The position numbers were made by a program, and so were the translations under genes. Below are positions 1 to 9,426 of a DNA stretch of 38,603 bases, piece by piece. Under the pieces are notes generated by a model. That model worked only from the letters and a program-made list of their open reading frames with translations, was not told the DNA's origin and made no database searches. The first letter of the stretch is position 1. The number at the start of each line of letters is the position of its first letter. The DNA comes from UBA1930 sp943371535 (GTDB lineage Bacteria; Bacteroidota; Bacteroidia; Chitinophagales; Chitinophagaceae): contig CALRVE020000033.1 in assembly GCA_943371535.1 (NCBI GenBank), positions 1 to 38,603 of the forward strand, in the 5' to 3' direction.

Positions 1-831
1 TTCTATGCTGCTATTGGAGATATTATGAGCCATATTTCTTTTTTGTTGAAATCCATAATCTAAAATTTCGCCAATTTCATTGAGCTTACCTCTTAATAAT
101 GCTTCTTTCATCATTTTGGCCTGCTCTTTTAATTGATGCATGGCTTCAATGCTTTTTTCATTTTTGGAGGTAACATTTTTTTGTTGTTCTTTAATAATGG
201 TAGCACTTTCTCTACTAGTTGATGTAAAGTACAAGACTAAATTATTTTCTAACTCACTCAAATATTCCGAACGAATTCTTAATGGATTTACAATTACTTT
301 ATCGTTGCTATAAAATTCCATGAAATTTACTCCACCAAAAGTTGCAGCATATTGGTCTTGTTTTCCTCCAGCTAATTGAAGATCTTTTCTTTCAATATCA
401 AAAGCATATTGAGCAATATCATAATCACCTAAAGGTAGTTTCAACATTTCAACAAAAGCACCAATGATAGCAACAACCAGCGTGGAAGAAGTGCCCAAAC
501 CACTGCCAGCGGGAGCATCTACATAAGTACTCAATTTAAAATGCATTAAAGGAAAAGCATAATCTTTTTGAATTCGATTATACACACCTTTTAGTAAATC
601 TAGTGTTCCGTTAATGGGCAATTCTGTAAGCAAATCAAACTGCTGTTCTTCTTTTCTATCCAATGCTTGCAATTGAATTCCACCTTCTGTTAGAGGTTCT
701 ATAGATGCATAAGCATTTAATGAAATGGTTGCATTTAAAATTGCACCACCAAACTCATCGCTATAAGGACTAACATCTGTTCCTCCACCAGCTAAACCAA
801 TTCTTAAAGGAGCTTTACTTCTGTAAATCAT
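1..831 (-). CDS. GHMP-family sugar kinase, HddA-like (3' part cut by window edge)
   Basis: An open frame of 277 codons runs from an ATG at 831 to the window edge without a stop, so the C-terminus is missing. The N-terminus has SKAPLRIGLAGGGTD, the GHMP substrate-side motif, and around residues 109-118 there is PAGSGLGTSSTL, the glycine/serine-rich ATP-binding motif of GHMP kinases. The closest family I recognise is COG2605, which includes D-glycero-D-manno-heptose 7-phosphate kinase (HddA); family members phosphorylate sugars or sugar phosphates for nucleotide-sugar synthesis. A role in making activated heptose or a related sugar for surface glycan would fit the glycan genes at 6.5-14 kb, but that link is inference. 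The upstream gene on the same strand ends at 987 and is followed by a terminator, so this gene probably has its own promoter in 832-940. I did not see a good TAnnTTTG match there. Confidence 0.85.
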   Translation of the reverse strand, partial: MIYRSKAPLRIGLAGGGTDVSPYSDEFGGAILNATISLNAYASIEPLTEGGIQLQALDRKEEQQFDLLTELPINGTLDLLKGVYNRIQKDYAFPLMHFKLSTYVDAPAGSGLGTSSTLVVAIIGAFVEMLKLPLGDYDIAQYAFDIERKDLQLAGGKQDQYAATFGGVNFMEFYSNDKVIVNPLRIRSEYLSELENNLVLYFTSTSRESATIIKEQQKNVTSKNEKSIEAMHQLKEQAKMMKEALLRGKLNEIGEILDYGFQQKRNMAHNISNSSIE

Positions 832-940
832 TCAGTTTGATTTTGTGTAAAAATAAGTGTTTGGAATAAATGAACTTTTGATAATTCGGTTGTGATTCTA
901 TATGTTTTCTTTGCTTTAAAATTTTAATTTAGGAACGAAT

Positions 941-969
941 AAAAAAATCCTGCATGTTGCAGGATTTTT
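941..969 (-). terminator. Intrinsic terminator of the M43 peptidase gene
   Basis: A perfect 12-bp inverted repeat (943-954 with 958-969, 3-base loop) has a T-run on the minus strand at 947-941. It lies 18 bases after the stop codon at 987. Confidence 0.85.
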
Positions 970-986
970 AAGCATAGTCTATTCCC

Positions 987-3900
987 TTACAACTTAATAA
1001 TTCTTTCGGTAATTGTTTTATTGGTGTATTCCATTTTTATAAAATATACACCTGCTGCAAAATGACCAATATTAAATGGAATATACGAATCGGCTGTTCC
1101 ATTAAACGATTGATACATCATTCTCTGACCAGCAGCATTATAAAAGCCAATACCTCTTAAATTAGTAGGAGCTAAATAATGCTGAATTACTACAGTACTT
1201 CTTACAGGGTTCGGTACAATTACAAAACCATTGTTTTTTAATCTTGGAGCCAGAGTTTTGGCATAAATATTTACTTTGTCAATAAAAATATTATTACCAT
1301 TGAAGCCCGTATTCTTAAATCGAATTTGTAGGTTTCCTCCATTAAAATATTGGGTTCCTAAATTAATAGAATCGGTTCTCCATTGTGCTTTTGAACTGCT
1401 GAAAAAACTATCTACAAAACTAGCATTTGGGTTGCCAAGGGTTTGTAATTGATCGCCCCATTTTTTATAAATTGATACCCAAGTTTTACCACAATCGTTG
1501 GAACTTTGTACTTCTAAAGTGTCTAAAGGAATGGCTGTACTTCCAGGATATTGAAAAATTGCTGCACTCAAATCAAATTTCACAATAGTTGAATCGGAAA
1601 CATTCGGTAAAAATTTAATTACAGGAGTAGTTAAATAATCAACTCTGCCTGTATTAGTATAATTTCTATTTCTAAATCCTGCTGCTGCATTTACATCAGA
1701 AGCTACAATTTTGGGCGTTGTAAATCTTTCCCAAGTTCTATCATTATTGGCATTTACAATTTCCCAGTTTATTGGCGGAAATGCAGCTCCTTCAAAACTT
1801 TCTGCGAATGGAACTGCAACTGATGTTTTTATAAAAGCAACAACTACGGCAGTATCATTTATTGGTGATTCATCAATTTGACCATTGGGTGATGAGGTAT
1901 AAAATTTAAAATTATACCCAGCTGGTAATAATGTTGTCACAGGGTTTAATGTTAACTCAACACTGCCATTTCTCGGAATAGTTAAACCAGTAAAATTTTG
2001 TGTTACCAAATTAGGAGTTGCACCTTGTAACGTATAAGTAACAGTTAAACTATTAATAGTTTGTTTACCCACATTGGCCACTCTAATTTTTGGAGTAAAT
2101 GGTGCATCACAAATAGCATTAAATGGTTCTATCACTTCTGCAATAGCAACATCATAATCGGGTACTAATTTTTCATAAATATTAATATCATCAATAAATA
2201 TATTTTGCCCAAAACCATTTCTCGATTTAAATGCAATAAAAATATTGCCACTATTCTTAAATGCAGCTAAATCAACTCTAACAGGTGTGCTTGTCCAATC
2301 GCTTGAAGTAGGTCCCCAATTATTGGTATTAAATCCATTCGATGTTACCAATTGCGTACCACCTCTGCTCCAAATTGGAGCACTCCAAGTAGCACCACAA
2401 TCTGTAGAAACTACAACTTGTAAACTATCACCTGTGTAAGTGTTGCTGTACAATTTATAAGCATATTGAAAAGTAAGAATAGAAGAATCGAATGTTGGAT
2501 TAAATCGTATAATAGGACTTCTTAAATAATCTACCTGACCTTCTTCTTGATAATTATAATTATTAATATAGGCAGATGCTGCACCAGATTTTGCTGCTCC
2601 TGTGGTTCTTACCCAAGATAATGAACCTGCATTTGGGTTAATAATTTGCCAGCCTGATGGTGGAAAACTTGCACTTTCAAAACCTTCCACAATAGGTAAT
2701 GGAGTGGGTAAATTAGCAATAAAAGATTTGCTTAAACTATCATTATTGTTTTGTAAATCTATTGTTCCATTTGGCAGGCTTGTATAAGCTCTAATAATAT
2801 TGCTACCATTATTTACAGTACCACTGTAAGCATTTAAAGTTAAAATGGTGGTGTTTCCAATTGCCAATGGCGTAGGTAAGGTAAACAGTTGTGGAGCTAC
2901 TGCAGTTGTGTTAACTCTATAGCCCACACTTACTGAAGTGATAGGTGATACACCTTCGTTTTTTACAACTACTTGCGGTATAAAACTATTGGTGCAAAAT
3001 TCATTGGCAGGACTATTAATTGCAATTACACTTGCGTCATTACTCAAACCATTGGTGCCTATTAAATTAATATCATCTAAGTATAAATTATTACCAAAAC
3101 CACTTCTTGCTCTAAATCTTATATATACTGGTCCGCTTCTGTAAGCATTCAAATTAATATTGATGGGAGTTTGTGTCCAATCACTTGCTAAAACAGGTGC
3201 TCCAGTACTACCAAATTCGGCTGTAGCAAAAGCTGTGTTGGTTGCTAAACCTTGTCTTCCTCTTGCCCAAAGTGTTGTCCAGGTTGTACCACAATCGGTA
3301 GAAATTTGAACAGCCAATGAATCGCCAGAGGTGGCATCATAAGCTCTAAAGGCATAATGAAAAGTCATGTATGCTAAATCATAATTTCCTGAGGCAAAAT
3401 TAATTGCAGGTAAGTTTACATAATGTATTCTGCCATTCTCCCAATCCCACCATTTTGTTCTAATAGCACTGTTACCAGTTTTGGCCGTAAAAGTGGCTGA
3501 GTTATTTACTTTTTGCCAATTGGCAGGTGTAGTTGCAGCTTGTGCTGTTGGTGTTGTTAAACTCCAACCAATTGTAGGAAATGTAGTTCCTTCAAAACCT
3601 TCAGTAATAGGAGGTAGAGCTCCACCTGTTGCACCAATATTGGCAAAGTTGACTGTTTTACAATTGTTGGTATTGTCTAAATCGGTTCCTCCATTTGGAT
3701 TTATAACACAAATTTGTAACGAAAGATTGCCTGTTGGTAAACTTGTAATACTAGGCAATGTAATGGTTGTTGAAGCAAATGTTGCCAATGAACCCGTCCA
3801 ACTAAAATTAGTAGGTGTACCTCCATTTAAACTTGTTGTAATGGTGGCAGAAGTTAATGTAGTAGCTCCTGCATTTCTTAATACAATAGTAGGGGTGATG

Positions 3901-5105
3901 TTTGTAGCAGCACAAAAGTTTTGTCCAGCTGTAGGTGCTGAAATTGAAGCAATAGAAGCATCTAAAGCCAATACAACTGGTGGTGTACAGCCATTAGAAG
4001 TTAATAAACTAGGTCTATAACTATTTAATGCTTGTAACATTCTAGTGGCTTGACCATTGGTAAACATGGTCATACAGGCATCGTCTGTATAGTCCATATA
4101 ATTCTGATACATTTTTCCAGGAGGGTTTGGTGAACCACAACCAGCAGCCTGTGAACCAGAAGGGCAACCAATGGTTTCTCCATTTTGTGTAGGTGTATCA
4201 TCAATGCCTGGTGTATTTGGAAAGTCGTTTGCACAACCACCACCATCGCCCCAAATATGTCTTAACCAAAAATAATGACCCAATTCATGCGTTAAAGTTC
4301 TACCACCATTATAAGGAGATGCTGTACCACCAGGTACACCTTGTGCTAAAATAACCACACCTTGTTGGTTTAAAGCTGCACCGCCTTCAGGAGAACCAAT
4401 AGGAAAAGTAGCATAACCCAATGCATTTGGATTATTAAAATTGGCTACCCAAATATTGATATAGCTATTCGGATCCCAAGCACTTGAACCACCAGCAGCT
4501 GTATTTTTTATAGGGTCGTTGGTTTGAGAAGATGTAGAAACTGTATTAGAAACAACCCTTACAATTCCATTGGTTGGTTGATTATCGGGTGTACGTTGTG
4601 CCAAGCAAAAACGCAATTCAGAATGACCACGAACATTGTAAAAATTACTGGCATTGGTACTATCGGCATTAGTACCTCCATAATCTTCATTCAATCTTTG
4701 TAATTGAGCATTAATAAAAGCATCGGTAATGGTTGCTTGACTTGTTGCTCCAGTTGCAGGCAATACCACATGAAAAACAACCGGAATAGTAATAATGGCA
4801 TTGGTTCTTGCAGCAATAGATGCTTTATTTTTTTTTGCTTTGTTCAGCAGAATAGCCTCACCCATTTTTTGCTCAGCTTTAATGTACCATTCTTTATAAG
4901 CTGGATATTCTTTAAACATATTTTCCAACCAAACATCAGTACCACATTTTTGGTTAGCAGTATGATTATGTTGAGCATTTGTATTAAAATGTACACTTAA
5001 TAAGCTTGTAATGAGCAATGCTGCAATGAGTGAGAATTTTTTCAAAACAAAAAAGTTTGAGTGAAATAAAAATGAATAAACTATAAAATTAAGTAAATAA
5101 ACCAT
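987..5105 (-). CDS. Secreted M43-type (cytophagalysin-like) zinc metallopeptidase with T9SS sorting domain
   Basis: Predicted extracellular protease of 1372 residues. The ATG at 5105 gives a long hydrophobic N-terminus; a TTG at 5045 (LKKFSLIAALL..., cleavage after NAQ) would give a more normal signal peptide, so the start is uncertain. The catalytic domain spans about residues 105-370 with zinc motif HELGHYFWLRH (H273, E274, H277, H283) and a Met-turn NYMDYTDDAC (M337), as in the M43 pappalysin/cytophagalysin family. The usual glycine of HExxHxxGxxH is Trp280. Three repeats follow, each a CARDB-like stretch plus a 'choice-of-anchor J'/MAM-like domain beginning GFE or SFE near residues 499, 803 and 1100. 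The C-terminus from about 1294 (VPNPVRST...ERIIKL) is a type A T9SS sorting domain, which directs export and surface attachment or release. The substrate is unknown. It may be transcribed with nupG, 68 bases upstream. Confidence 0.9.
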   Translation of the reverse strand: MVYLLNFIVYSFLFHSNFFVLKKFSLIAALLITSLLSVHFNTNAQHNHTANQKCGTDVWLENMFKEYPAYKEWYIKAEQKMGEAILLNKAKKNKASIAARTNAIITIPVVFHVVLPATGATSQATITDAFINAQLQRLNEDYGGTNADSTNASNFYNVRGHSELRFCLAQRTPDNQPTNGIVRVVSNTVSTSSQTNDPIKNTAAGGSSAWDPNSYINIWVANFNNPNALGYATFPIGSPEGGAALNQQGVVILAQGVPGGTASPYNGGRTLTHELGHYFWLRHIWGDGGGCANDFPNTPGIDDTPTQNGETIGCPSGSQAAGCGSPNPPGKMYQNYMDYTDDACMTMFTNGQATRMLQALNSYRPSLLTSNGCTPPVVLALDASIASISAPTAGQNFCAATNITPTIVLRNAGATTLTSATITTSLNGGTPTNFSWTGSLATFASTTITLPSITSLPTGNLSLQICVINPNGGTDLDNTNNCKTVNFANIGATGGALPPITEGFEGTTFPTIGWSLTTPTAQAATTPANWQKVNNSATFTAKTGNSAIRTKWWDWENGRIHYVNLPAINFASGNYDLAYMTFHYAFRAYDATSGDSLAVQISTDCGTTWTTLWARGRQGLATNTAFATAEFGSTGAPVLASDWTQTPININLNAYRSGPVYIRFRARSGFGNNLYLDDINLIGTNGLSNDASVIAINSPANEFCTNSFIPQVVVKNEGVSPITSVSVGYRVNTTAVAPQLFTLPTPLAIGNTTILTLNAYSGTVNNGSNIIRAYTSLPNGTIDLQNNNDSLSKSFIANLPTPLPIVEGFESASFPPSGWQIINPNAGSLSWVRTTGAAKSGAASAYINNYNYQEEGQVDYLRSPIIRFNPTFDSSILTFQYAYKLYSNTYTGDSLQVVVSTDCGATWSAPIWSRGGTQLVTSNGFNTNNWGPTSSDWTSTPVRVDLAAFKNSGNIFIAFKSRNGFGQNIFIDDINIYEKLVPDYDVAIAEVIEPFNAICDAPFTPKIRVANVGKQTINSLTVTYTLQGATPNLVTQNFTGLTIPRNGSVELTLNPVTTLLPAGYNFKFYTSSPNGQIDESPINDTAVVVAFIKTSVAVPFAESFEGAAFPPINWEIVNANNDRTWERFTTPKIVASDVNAAAGFRNRNYTNTGRVDYLTTPVIKFLPNVSDSTIVKFDLSAAIFQYPGSTAIPLDTLEVQSSNDCGKTWVSIYKKWGDQLQTLGNPNASFVDSFFSSSKAQWRTDSINLGTQYFNGGNLQIRFKNTGFNGNNIFIDKVNIYAKTLAPRLKNNGFVIVPNPVRSTVVIQHYLAPTNLRGIGFYNAAGQRMMYQSFNGTADSYIPFNIGHFAAGVYFIKMEYTNKTITERIIKL

Positions 5106-5173
5106 TCAATAAATAACCAATCAATATTGTAAAACAATGAGTGACTAATGGTTTGAATAGTTACAAAAAGTTG

Positions 5174-6430
5174 CTAATGTTGAATATGGGCAAGCTCTTC
5201 GGGTTTATGTTCGTGTTTAAAAAGAACAGCAAATAAAATGGTAATGATTAACGCATAGCCAGCAAATGAAAGCCAAATGTTTTGCCAATCTCTTTCGCCA
5301 TTGTGAGTAAAAAATTCATCAATGGCCCAACCCGATGTAAAACTTCCAATTACTGCACCAAAGCCATTGGTCATCATCATAAATAAGCCTTGAGCCGATG
5401 ATCTAATTTTTGCATCGGTGGTGGTTTCTACAAATAAAGAACCCGATATATTGAAAAAATCAAAGGCCATTCCATATACAATACAAGAGGTAATAATCAT
5501 CCATAAACCATCAGTAGGATTGCCATAAGCAAATAAACCAAAACGTAATACCCATGCCACCATAGAAATGAGCATTACTTTTTTAATGCCATATCTTTTT
5601 AAGAAAAAAGGGATAGCCAAAATAAATAACGTTTCAGAAATTTGAGAAATAGACATGATGATGGTTGAATACTTAACCACAAAAGAGTTGGTGTATTCGG
5701 GTACTTTTTTAAACTCATCTAAAAACACATCTCCATAAGCATTGGTTAATTGCAATGCACCTCCTAAAAACATAGAAAAAATAAAGAACAATGCAGTTTT
5801 ATAACTGGCAAATAATTTAAAAGCATCTAAACCTAATGATGAAACCCAAGATTGATTATCACTTTTTAAACGTTGTGGTTTACATGCAGGTAAACTAAAA
5901 GCATATAAGCCTAAGAATACAGCAGCAATACCAGCAATATAAAACTGATAAGCAGTTGCTTTGTTGCCCGATAAGTTGGTAAACCACATGGCAACAATAA
6001 AACCAATTGTACCCCAAACCCTGATAGGAGGAAAATCTTTCACCACATCTACGCCATCATTGTTTTTAAGAATAGTGTACGATATTGAGTTAGATAATGC
6101 AATCGTAGGCATGTAAAAACACATGGCCACCAACATCACATAAATAAAAGTAGTAGGATTACTTACTTGTGGCAAGCAAAATAAAACCACCGCATAGCCA
6201 ATTTGTAAAATGCCATATAAACGTTCGGCATTCATCCATTTGTCTGCAATAATACCGGTAAGTGTAGGCACAAAAATAGAAGCAATACCCATTGTGCTAA
6301 ATACCAAACCAAATTGAGTGCCTTCCCATTGTTTGGTACCAAACCAAAAGTTAGCAATGGTAATAAGCCAAGCACCCCAAACAAAAAACTGAAAAAAATT
6401 AAGAATGGTTAAACGGAATTTAATACCCAT
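5174..6430 (-). CDS. nupG: Nucleoside:H+ symporter, NupG-like (MFS)
   Basis: A 418-residue inner-membrane protein with about 12 hydrophobic segments. From memory it aligns along its whole length with E. coli NupG, which is also 418 residues. Shared stretches include FQFFVWGAWL near the N-terminus, GIIADKWM, DFPPIRVWGTIGFI (about residues 135-148), NQSWVSSLGLDAFKLF, SMSISQISETLFIL-like and FDFFNISGSLFVE. NupG imports purine and pyrimidine nucleosides by proton symport; the nucleoside hydrolase or phosphorylase that usually uses the import is not in this window. The start ATG at 6430 aligns with the NupG start. The next gene downstream, the M43 peptidase, starts 68 bases after the stop. Substrate range cannot be read from sequence alone. 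Confidence 0.92.
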   Translation of the reverse strand: MGIKFRLTILNFFQFFVWGAWLITIANFWFGTKQWEGTQFGLVFSTMGIASIFVPTLTGIIADKWMNAERLYGILQIGYAVVLFCLPQVSNPTTFIYVMLVAMCFYMPTIALSNSISYTILKNNDGVDVVKDFPPIRVWGTIGFIVAMWFTNLSGNKATAYQFYIAGIAAVFLGLYAFSLPACKPQRLKSDNQSWVSSLGLDAFKLFASYKTALFFIFSMFLGGALQLTNAYGDVFLDEFKKVPEYTNSFVVKYSTIIMSISQISETLFILAIPFFLKRYGIKKVMLISMVAWVLRFGLFAYGNPTDGLWMIITSCIVYGMAFDFFNISGSLFVETTTDAKIRSSAQGLFMMMTNGFGAVIGSFTSGWAIDEFFTHNGERDWQNIWLSFAGYALIITILFAVLFKHEHKPEELAHIQH

Positions 6431-6511
6431 ATCAATCGTTTTGGTTTGTAAATTAAAAACGAAAGTTAAGGATTTGCCGTTTCACTTATTACTACAATCA
6501 AAAAATGTAGA

Positions 6512-7396
6512 TTAAATGGTGATCCAATCGGGAGGAAATAAATCTTTAGTATTATTTGGTGCACTATTAAACCATTTTTTCGGAGCAATTACTATTTTAT
6601 TTGGATTGGGGTTTAAGTAGGCAGCCCACCAACTGAAACTACTGTTTGCTATAATGTTATTTTGACACTGGTTCATTAAATAAAAATCTTCATACTGTGA
6701 AGTTGCAATTTGATTTGATATTATTTCGCCAGGTATATAAGGCAATAATTCACTTTCAACCCATTCTGGTTCGTCTGAAAAATAATATACTTTATCAATT
6801 GTAGTTTTGCTACTTAATGTTTCAAAAGCTTTTAGATAATATTCTTTTGACATAATTCCATGCCAATCTAAAATAATAGGCTTTCTTAAATAATCACCTC
6901 TTCTTATATGAATTGAAACTGAGTTTGACTTACTGAGTTCTAAGCCTTTTTTTAATACATTTTGGATAGATGATTCTTTAATCTGAAAATTTTGGGTAAT
7001 AATGTTTTTAAAGAGTTCAAAATATCTTGGACTTTGCCATATTCCAATTAAGTAGGATGAACTATTTGCATTGAAAAATTGGTCATCAAAATGATAAAAC
7101 TTTTCTCTATAAATACCTCGTTTGTGTTTAGGGAGTAATTTTTTTAGTTTCTTTTCTTCTAGGAATTCAAATTTTTTCTGATTTTTTAACTCATTAATGT
7201 TTACTACTTTTTCAGAAACCCCTTTAAAATGAATCAATTCAAAATCTCTTGGAACCTCCAAATCTGGTAGTTCTGTTCTCAAAAAAGAACTAACATCTAA
7301 AAGTAGTTCAGTATTTTTTTTAATTGATAATGCTTTAGCAGCAGCATATTGGAACATTTGGTTTCCCAAACCTCCTGTTAGTTGAACTATAATCAT
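6512..7396 (-). CDS. Glycosyltransferase family 11 (alpha-1,2-fucosyltransferase-like)
   Basis: A 294-residue protein with the GT11 layout: N-terminal IIVQLTGGLGNQMFQYAAAK (GDP-sugar-binding region), HIRRGDYL near residue 162 (the HxRRxD motif for GDP-fucose), YYFSDEP near 205, and SSFSWWAAYLNP near 255. GT11 enzymes transfer L-fucose from GDP-fucose to galactose in alpha-1,2 linkage in O-antigens, capsules or glycoproteins; bacterial relatives include FutC, WbsJ and WcfB. It starts two bases after the stop of the methyltransferase gene at 7399, so the two are almost certainly co-transcribed. No signal peptide is seen, so it acts in the cytoplasm. The two genes look AT-richer and richer in Lys/Ile/Asn than the adjacent nupG, a possible sign of transfer. 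The acceptor sugar is unknown. Confidence 0.9.
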   Translation of the reverse strand: MIIVQLTGGLGNQMFQYAAAKALSIKKNTELLLDVSSFLRTELPDLEVPRDFELIHFKGVSEKVVNINELKNQKKFEFLEEKKLKKLLPKHKRGIYREKFYHFDDQFFNANSSSYLIGIWQSPRYFELFKNIITQNFQIKESSIQNVLKKGLELSKSNSVSIHIRRGDYLRKPIILDWHGIMSKEYYLKAFETLSSKTTIDKVYYFSDEPEWVESELLPYIPGEIISNQIATSQYEDFYLMNQCQNNIIANSSFSWWAAYLNPNPNKIVIAPKKWFNSAPNNTKDLFPPDWITI

Positions 7397-7398
7397 GT

Positions 7399-8367
7399 TT
7401 ATCTTTTGAAAAATAAGAACATTTCACTGCCGTTTTTTTCTGATTTTCTTTCCGTCCACTCATTCGCTGATTTAGCGTCTAAGCTATCATAGAGAAATTT
7501 TGAAACCATTGCTGGCACAAAGAAAATCATCAACTTGATTTTATCTGTAAGCGTAATTCTCCATTTGCTTTTGATTGCCCAATATTTAGAATAAGGAAAT
7601 TGGAAGTATGTGAGTGGTAATAATTTTTTTCTTAAAGCAACTAATTTTCTTTTAGCTTCCTCATTAATTGCGTTATTTTCATTGGTAAGTTTTTTTACAA
7701 AACGAGGAGAACTTTTTGTAATCCAATTAACAGCACCATGATATTGATTAGAATAGAAATCTTTAGATAATTGAAAACCAATCTTATTTTCGTATTCAGT
7801 GAATTGTTGTGTATTAAGTCTTCTTAAATGTCCTGGCTCTTCAAAAAAGAAACGATTTTCCAGTTCTTTGTTAATTCCATCTTTCATTAAAGAGCAAATT
7901 TCATATTCAAAACTGCCTTCATTGCCACATGGTAAAATATGAAGTTGATAAGAATTAATCTTTAAGTAATTATCTATTATTTTGAAAGTTTCATCAAGAT
8001 TTTGAACATGTTCAATCACATGATGACTAAATAAAAAATCAAAACTTTTTAAATGCTTTTCAGCTTCAGATATTTCGAAAAAATTGCAATTGGGAAATTT
8101 TTTCTTTGCATTTTTTACTGCAATAGAACTTATTTCAACTCCATATACATCCCATTTAGGTAATGCTTTTTTTATAATGTTGGTGAAAACTCCGTTTCCA
8201 CAACCAAAGTCTAAAGCTTTTCCAGTTTCTGGTAAGTTTAGCAATCCAAGTACTTCAATAACTTTATTTTTTTTAATATCGTCCCATTCTTCCATGTATC
8301 CATCTTCATATCTTTTATCATAAAAGTCTATTGCTGTTTTTTCATCATGTAAATCTTGAGATGCCAT
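7399..8367 (-). CDS. SAM-dependent methyltransferase, class I (Methyltransf_23-like)
   Basis: A 322-residue protein with a class I SAM-binding fold: motif I ALDFGCGNGVF around residues 48-58, the acidic end of strand 2 in VYGVEIS, and the post-motif DFLFSHHVIEHVQNLDE around 110-126. The C-terminal 150 residues are Lys-rich with a short hydrophobic stretch (MIFFVPAMVSKFLY) that may touch the membrane. Proteins of this kind beside glycosyltransferases often methylate sugars of surface polysaccharides, but the acceptor cannot be read from sequence. It sits directly upstream of the GT11 gene (2-base gap), and both follow a terminator at 8436-8402 that ends the preceding gene, so this looks like a two-gene unit. 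Confidence 0.85.
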   Translation of the reverse strand: MASQDLHDEKTAIDFYDKRYEDGYMEEWDDIKKNKVIEVLGLLNLPETGKALDFGCGNGVFTNIIKKALPKWDVYGVEISSIAVKNAKKKFPNCNFFEISEAEKHLKSFDFLFSHHVIEHVQNLDETFKIIDNYLKINSYQLHILPCGNEGSFEYEICSLMKDGINKELENRFFFEEPGHLRRLNTQQFTEYENKIGFQLSKDFYSNQYHGAVNWITKSSPRFVKKLTNENNAINEEAKRKLVALRKKLLPLTYFQFPYSKYWAIKSKWRITLTDKIKLMIFFVPAMVSKFLYDSLDAKSANEWTERKSEKNGSEMFLFFKR

Positions 8368-8401
8368 TCAGTTTAAATTTTGATTACGCAAATTAATGAA
8401 T

Positions 8402-8436
8402 AAAAAAATAATGCCTCAATAAATTGAGGCATTATT
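8402..8436 (-). terminator. Intrinsic terminator after the secreted protein pair
   Basis: A perfect 13-bp stem (8407-8419 with 8424-8436, loop of 4) is followed on the minus strand by a T-run at 8408-8402. It is 24 bases past the stop at 8460 and 34 bases before the methyltransferase start, so it separates two transcription units. Confidence 0.88.
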
Positions 8437-8459
8437 AATATTCTTGAAGTACAAAAAAA

Positions 8460-9416
8460 TTAAGGACAAGCTATTGCTGTTCTTACAAGGTTACCAGTAT
8501 CATCAACTGTAACTCTCCAACAATTACCATTTGGAGACTTCATAATAATTCCTTTGGCAATTTGTTCAATATACACATCTCCAGTTTTAAGATGTAAAGT
8601 CGATTTTGGAATTGTAGGGTAAAAAGTAGTGTCTCCAATTCCAATATTATTATTTAACCCACCAATAGTAAATGGCCATCTACCATCACCACCATTAAAA
8701 ATTCCAAAATTTTTAGGTTTTAATTCATTGTTATTTGTTCCACCAACGACAAATGTAAATCCATGATTAGAAGTTGTATTATTTATTGAAATAGCAGAAT
8801 GCCAAATATCGTTAGAACCAAAGTAAGCTATTGCTTGACCAAATCCAGAATTTTGTTTAAAGACTGATAATGGATAGGCAGGATTTGGAACAACTCCAAT
8901 TCCAACAATACCAGTTTTGCTTTGAATGCCATTAGGTACTTTAATCCAATTCGTATCAATATTAGTTGATGCTATTGTATTTCCATTAGTAATATTAATT
9001 CCAGTACCTGCAACCAATTTAGTTTTTTCAGCATAAAATGCATACGGTACAGTTAATAGTTGGCTTGTACCTAACAGTTGATAGTTTGTACCTCCTGTTA
9101 AATCGGCAGAAGTTCTAATGAATTTATCTCCTACACCCCAATTAATGCTTGCGAAAGTTCCAGATACTATACTTCCTGTTCCAATTTGTAAAGTAAATAA
9201 TCCAAACTGATTGGTTGTTGTACTGTGAGTTTCAGCATATACAACGGTTGTTAAATCGGCATTCAATATTTCAGCTTTTACACTTATTGTTTGGTTGCTT
9301 AAAATTACACCAGCACTATTTCTAGCAACGGCTTGATAACTCATTTTTTGTGGAGCCGATTGTGCCATTAAATGCACTATAGCTAATGTGAATACTGCAG
9401 AGAGAATACATTTCAT
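8460..9416 (-). CDS. Secreted hypothetical protein, tail-fibre-like
   Basis: A 318-residue protein with a signal peptide (MKCILSAVFTLAIVHLMAQS). The mature N-terminus APQKMSYQAVARNSAGVIL, followed by an Ig-like beta region (ETHSTTTNQFGLFTLQIGTG) and TGTSQLLTVPYAFYAEK, is a pattern I know from many Bacteroidota proteins annotated as hypothetical or tail-fibre-like. The middle is Asn/Gly-rich and low in charge. The C-terminus KGIIMKSPNGNCWRVTVDD...IACP has two Cys that could pair; it is not a T9SS tail. It starts 10 bases after the stop of the T9SS-tail gene at 9427, so they form a pair and end at the terminator at 8436. Function is unknown; a fibrous or surface-displayed role is a guess. Confidence 0.8.
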   Translation of the reverse strand: MKCILSAVFTLAIVHLMAQSAPQKMSYQAVARNSAGVILSNQTISVKAEILNADLTTVVYAETHSTTTNQFGLFTLQIGTGSIVSGTFASINWGVGDKFIRTSADLTGGTNYQLLGTSQLLTVPYAFYAEKTKLVAGTGINITNGNTIASTNIDTNWIKVPNGIQSKTGIVGIGVVPNPAYPLSVFKQNSGFGQAIAYFGSNDIWHSAISINNTTSNHGFTFVVGGTNNNELKPKNFGIFNGGDGRWPFTIGGLNNNIGIGDTTFYPTIPKSTLHLKTGDVYIEQIAKGIIMKSPNGNCWRVTVDDTGNLVRTAIACP

Positions 9417-9426
9417 AATGTGTGGT

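Noticed and set aside
3481..4020. 179-codon open frame on the plus strand opposite the M43 peptidase
   Set aside because: Antisense to a clear gene; composition is a mirror of Thr/Asn-rich coding on the other strand and it has no recognisable domain.
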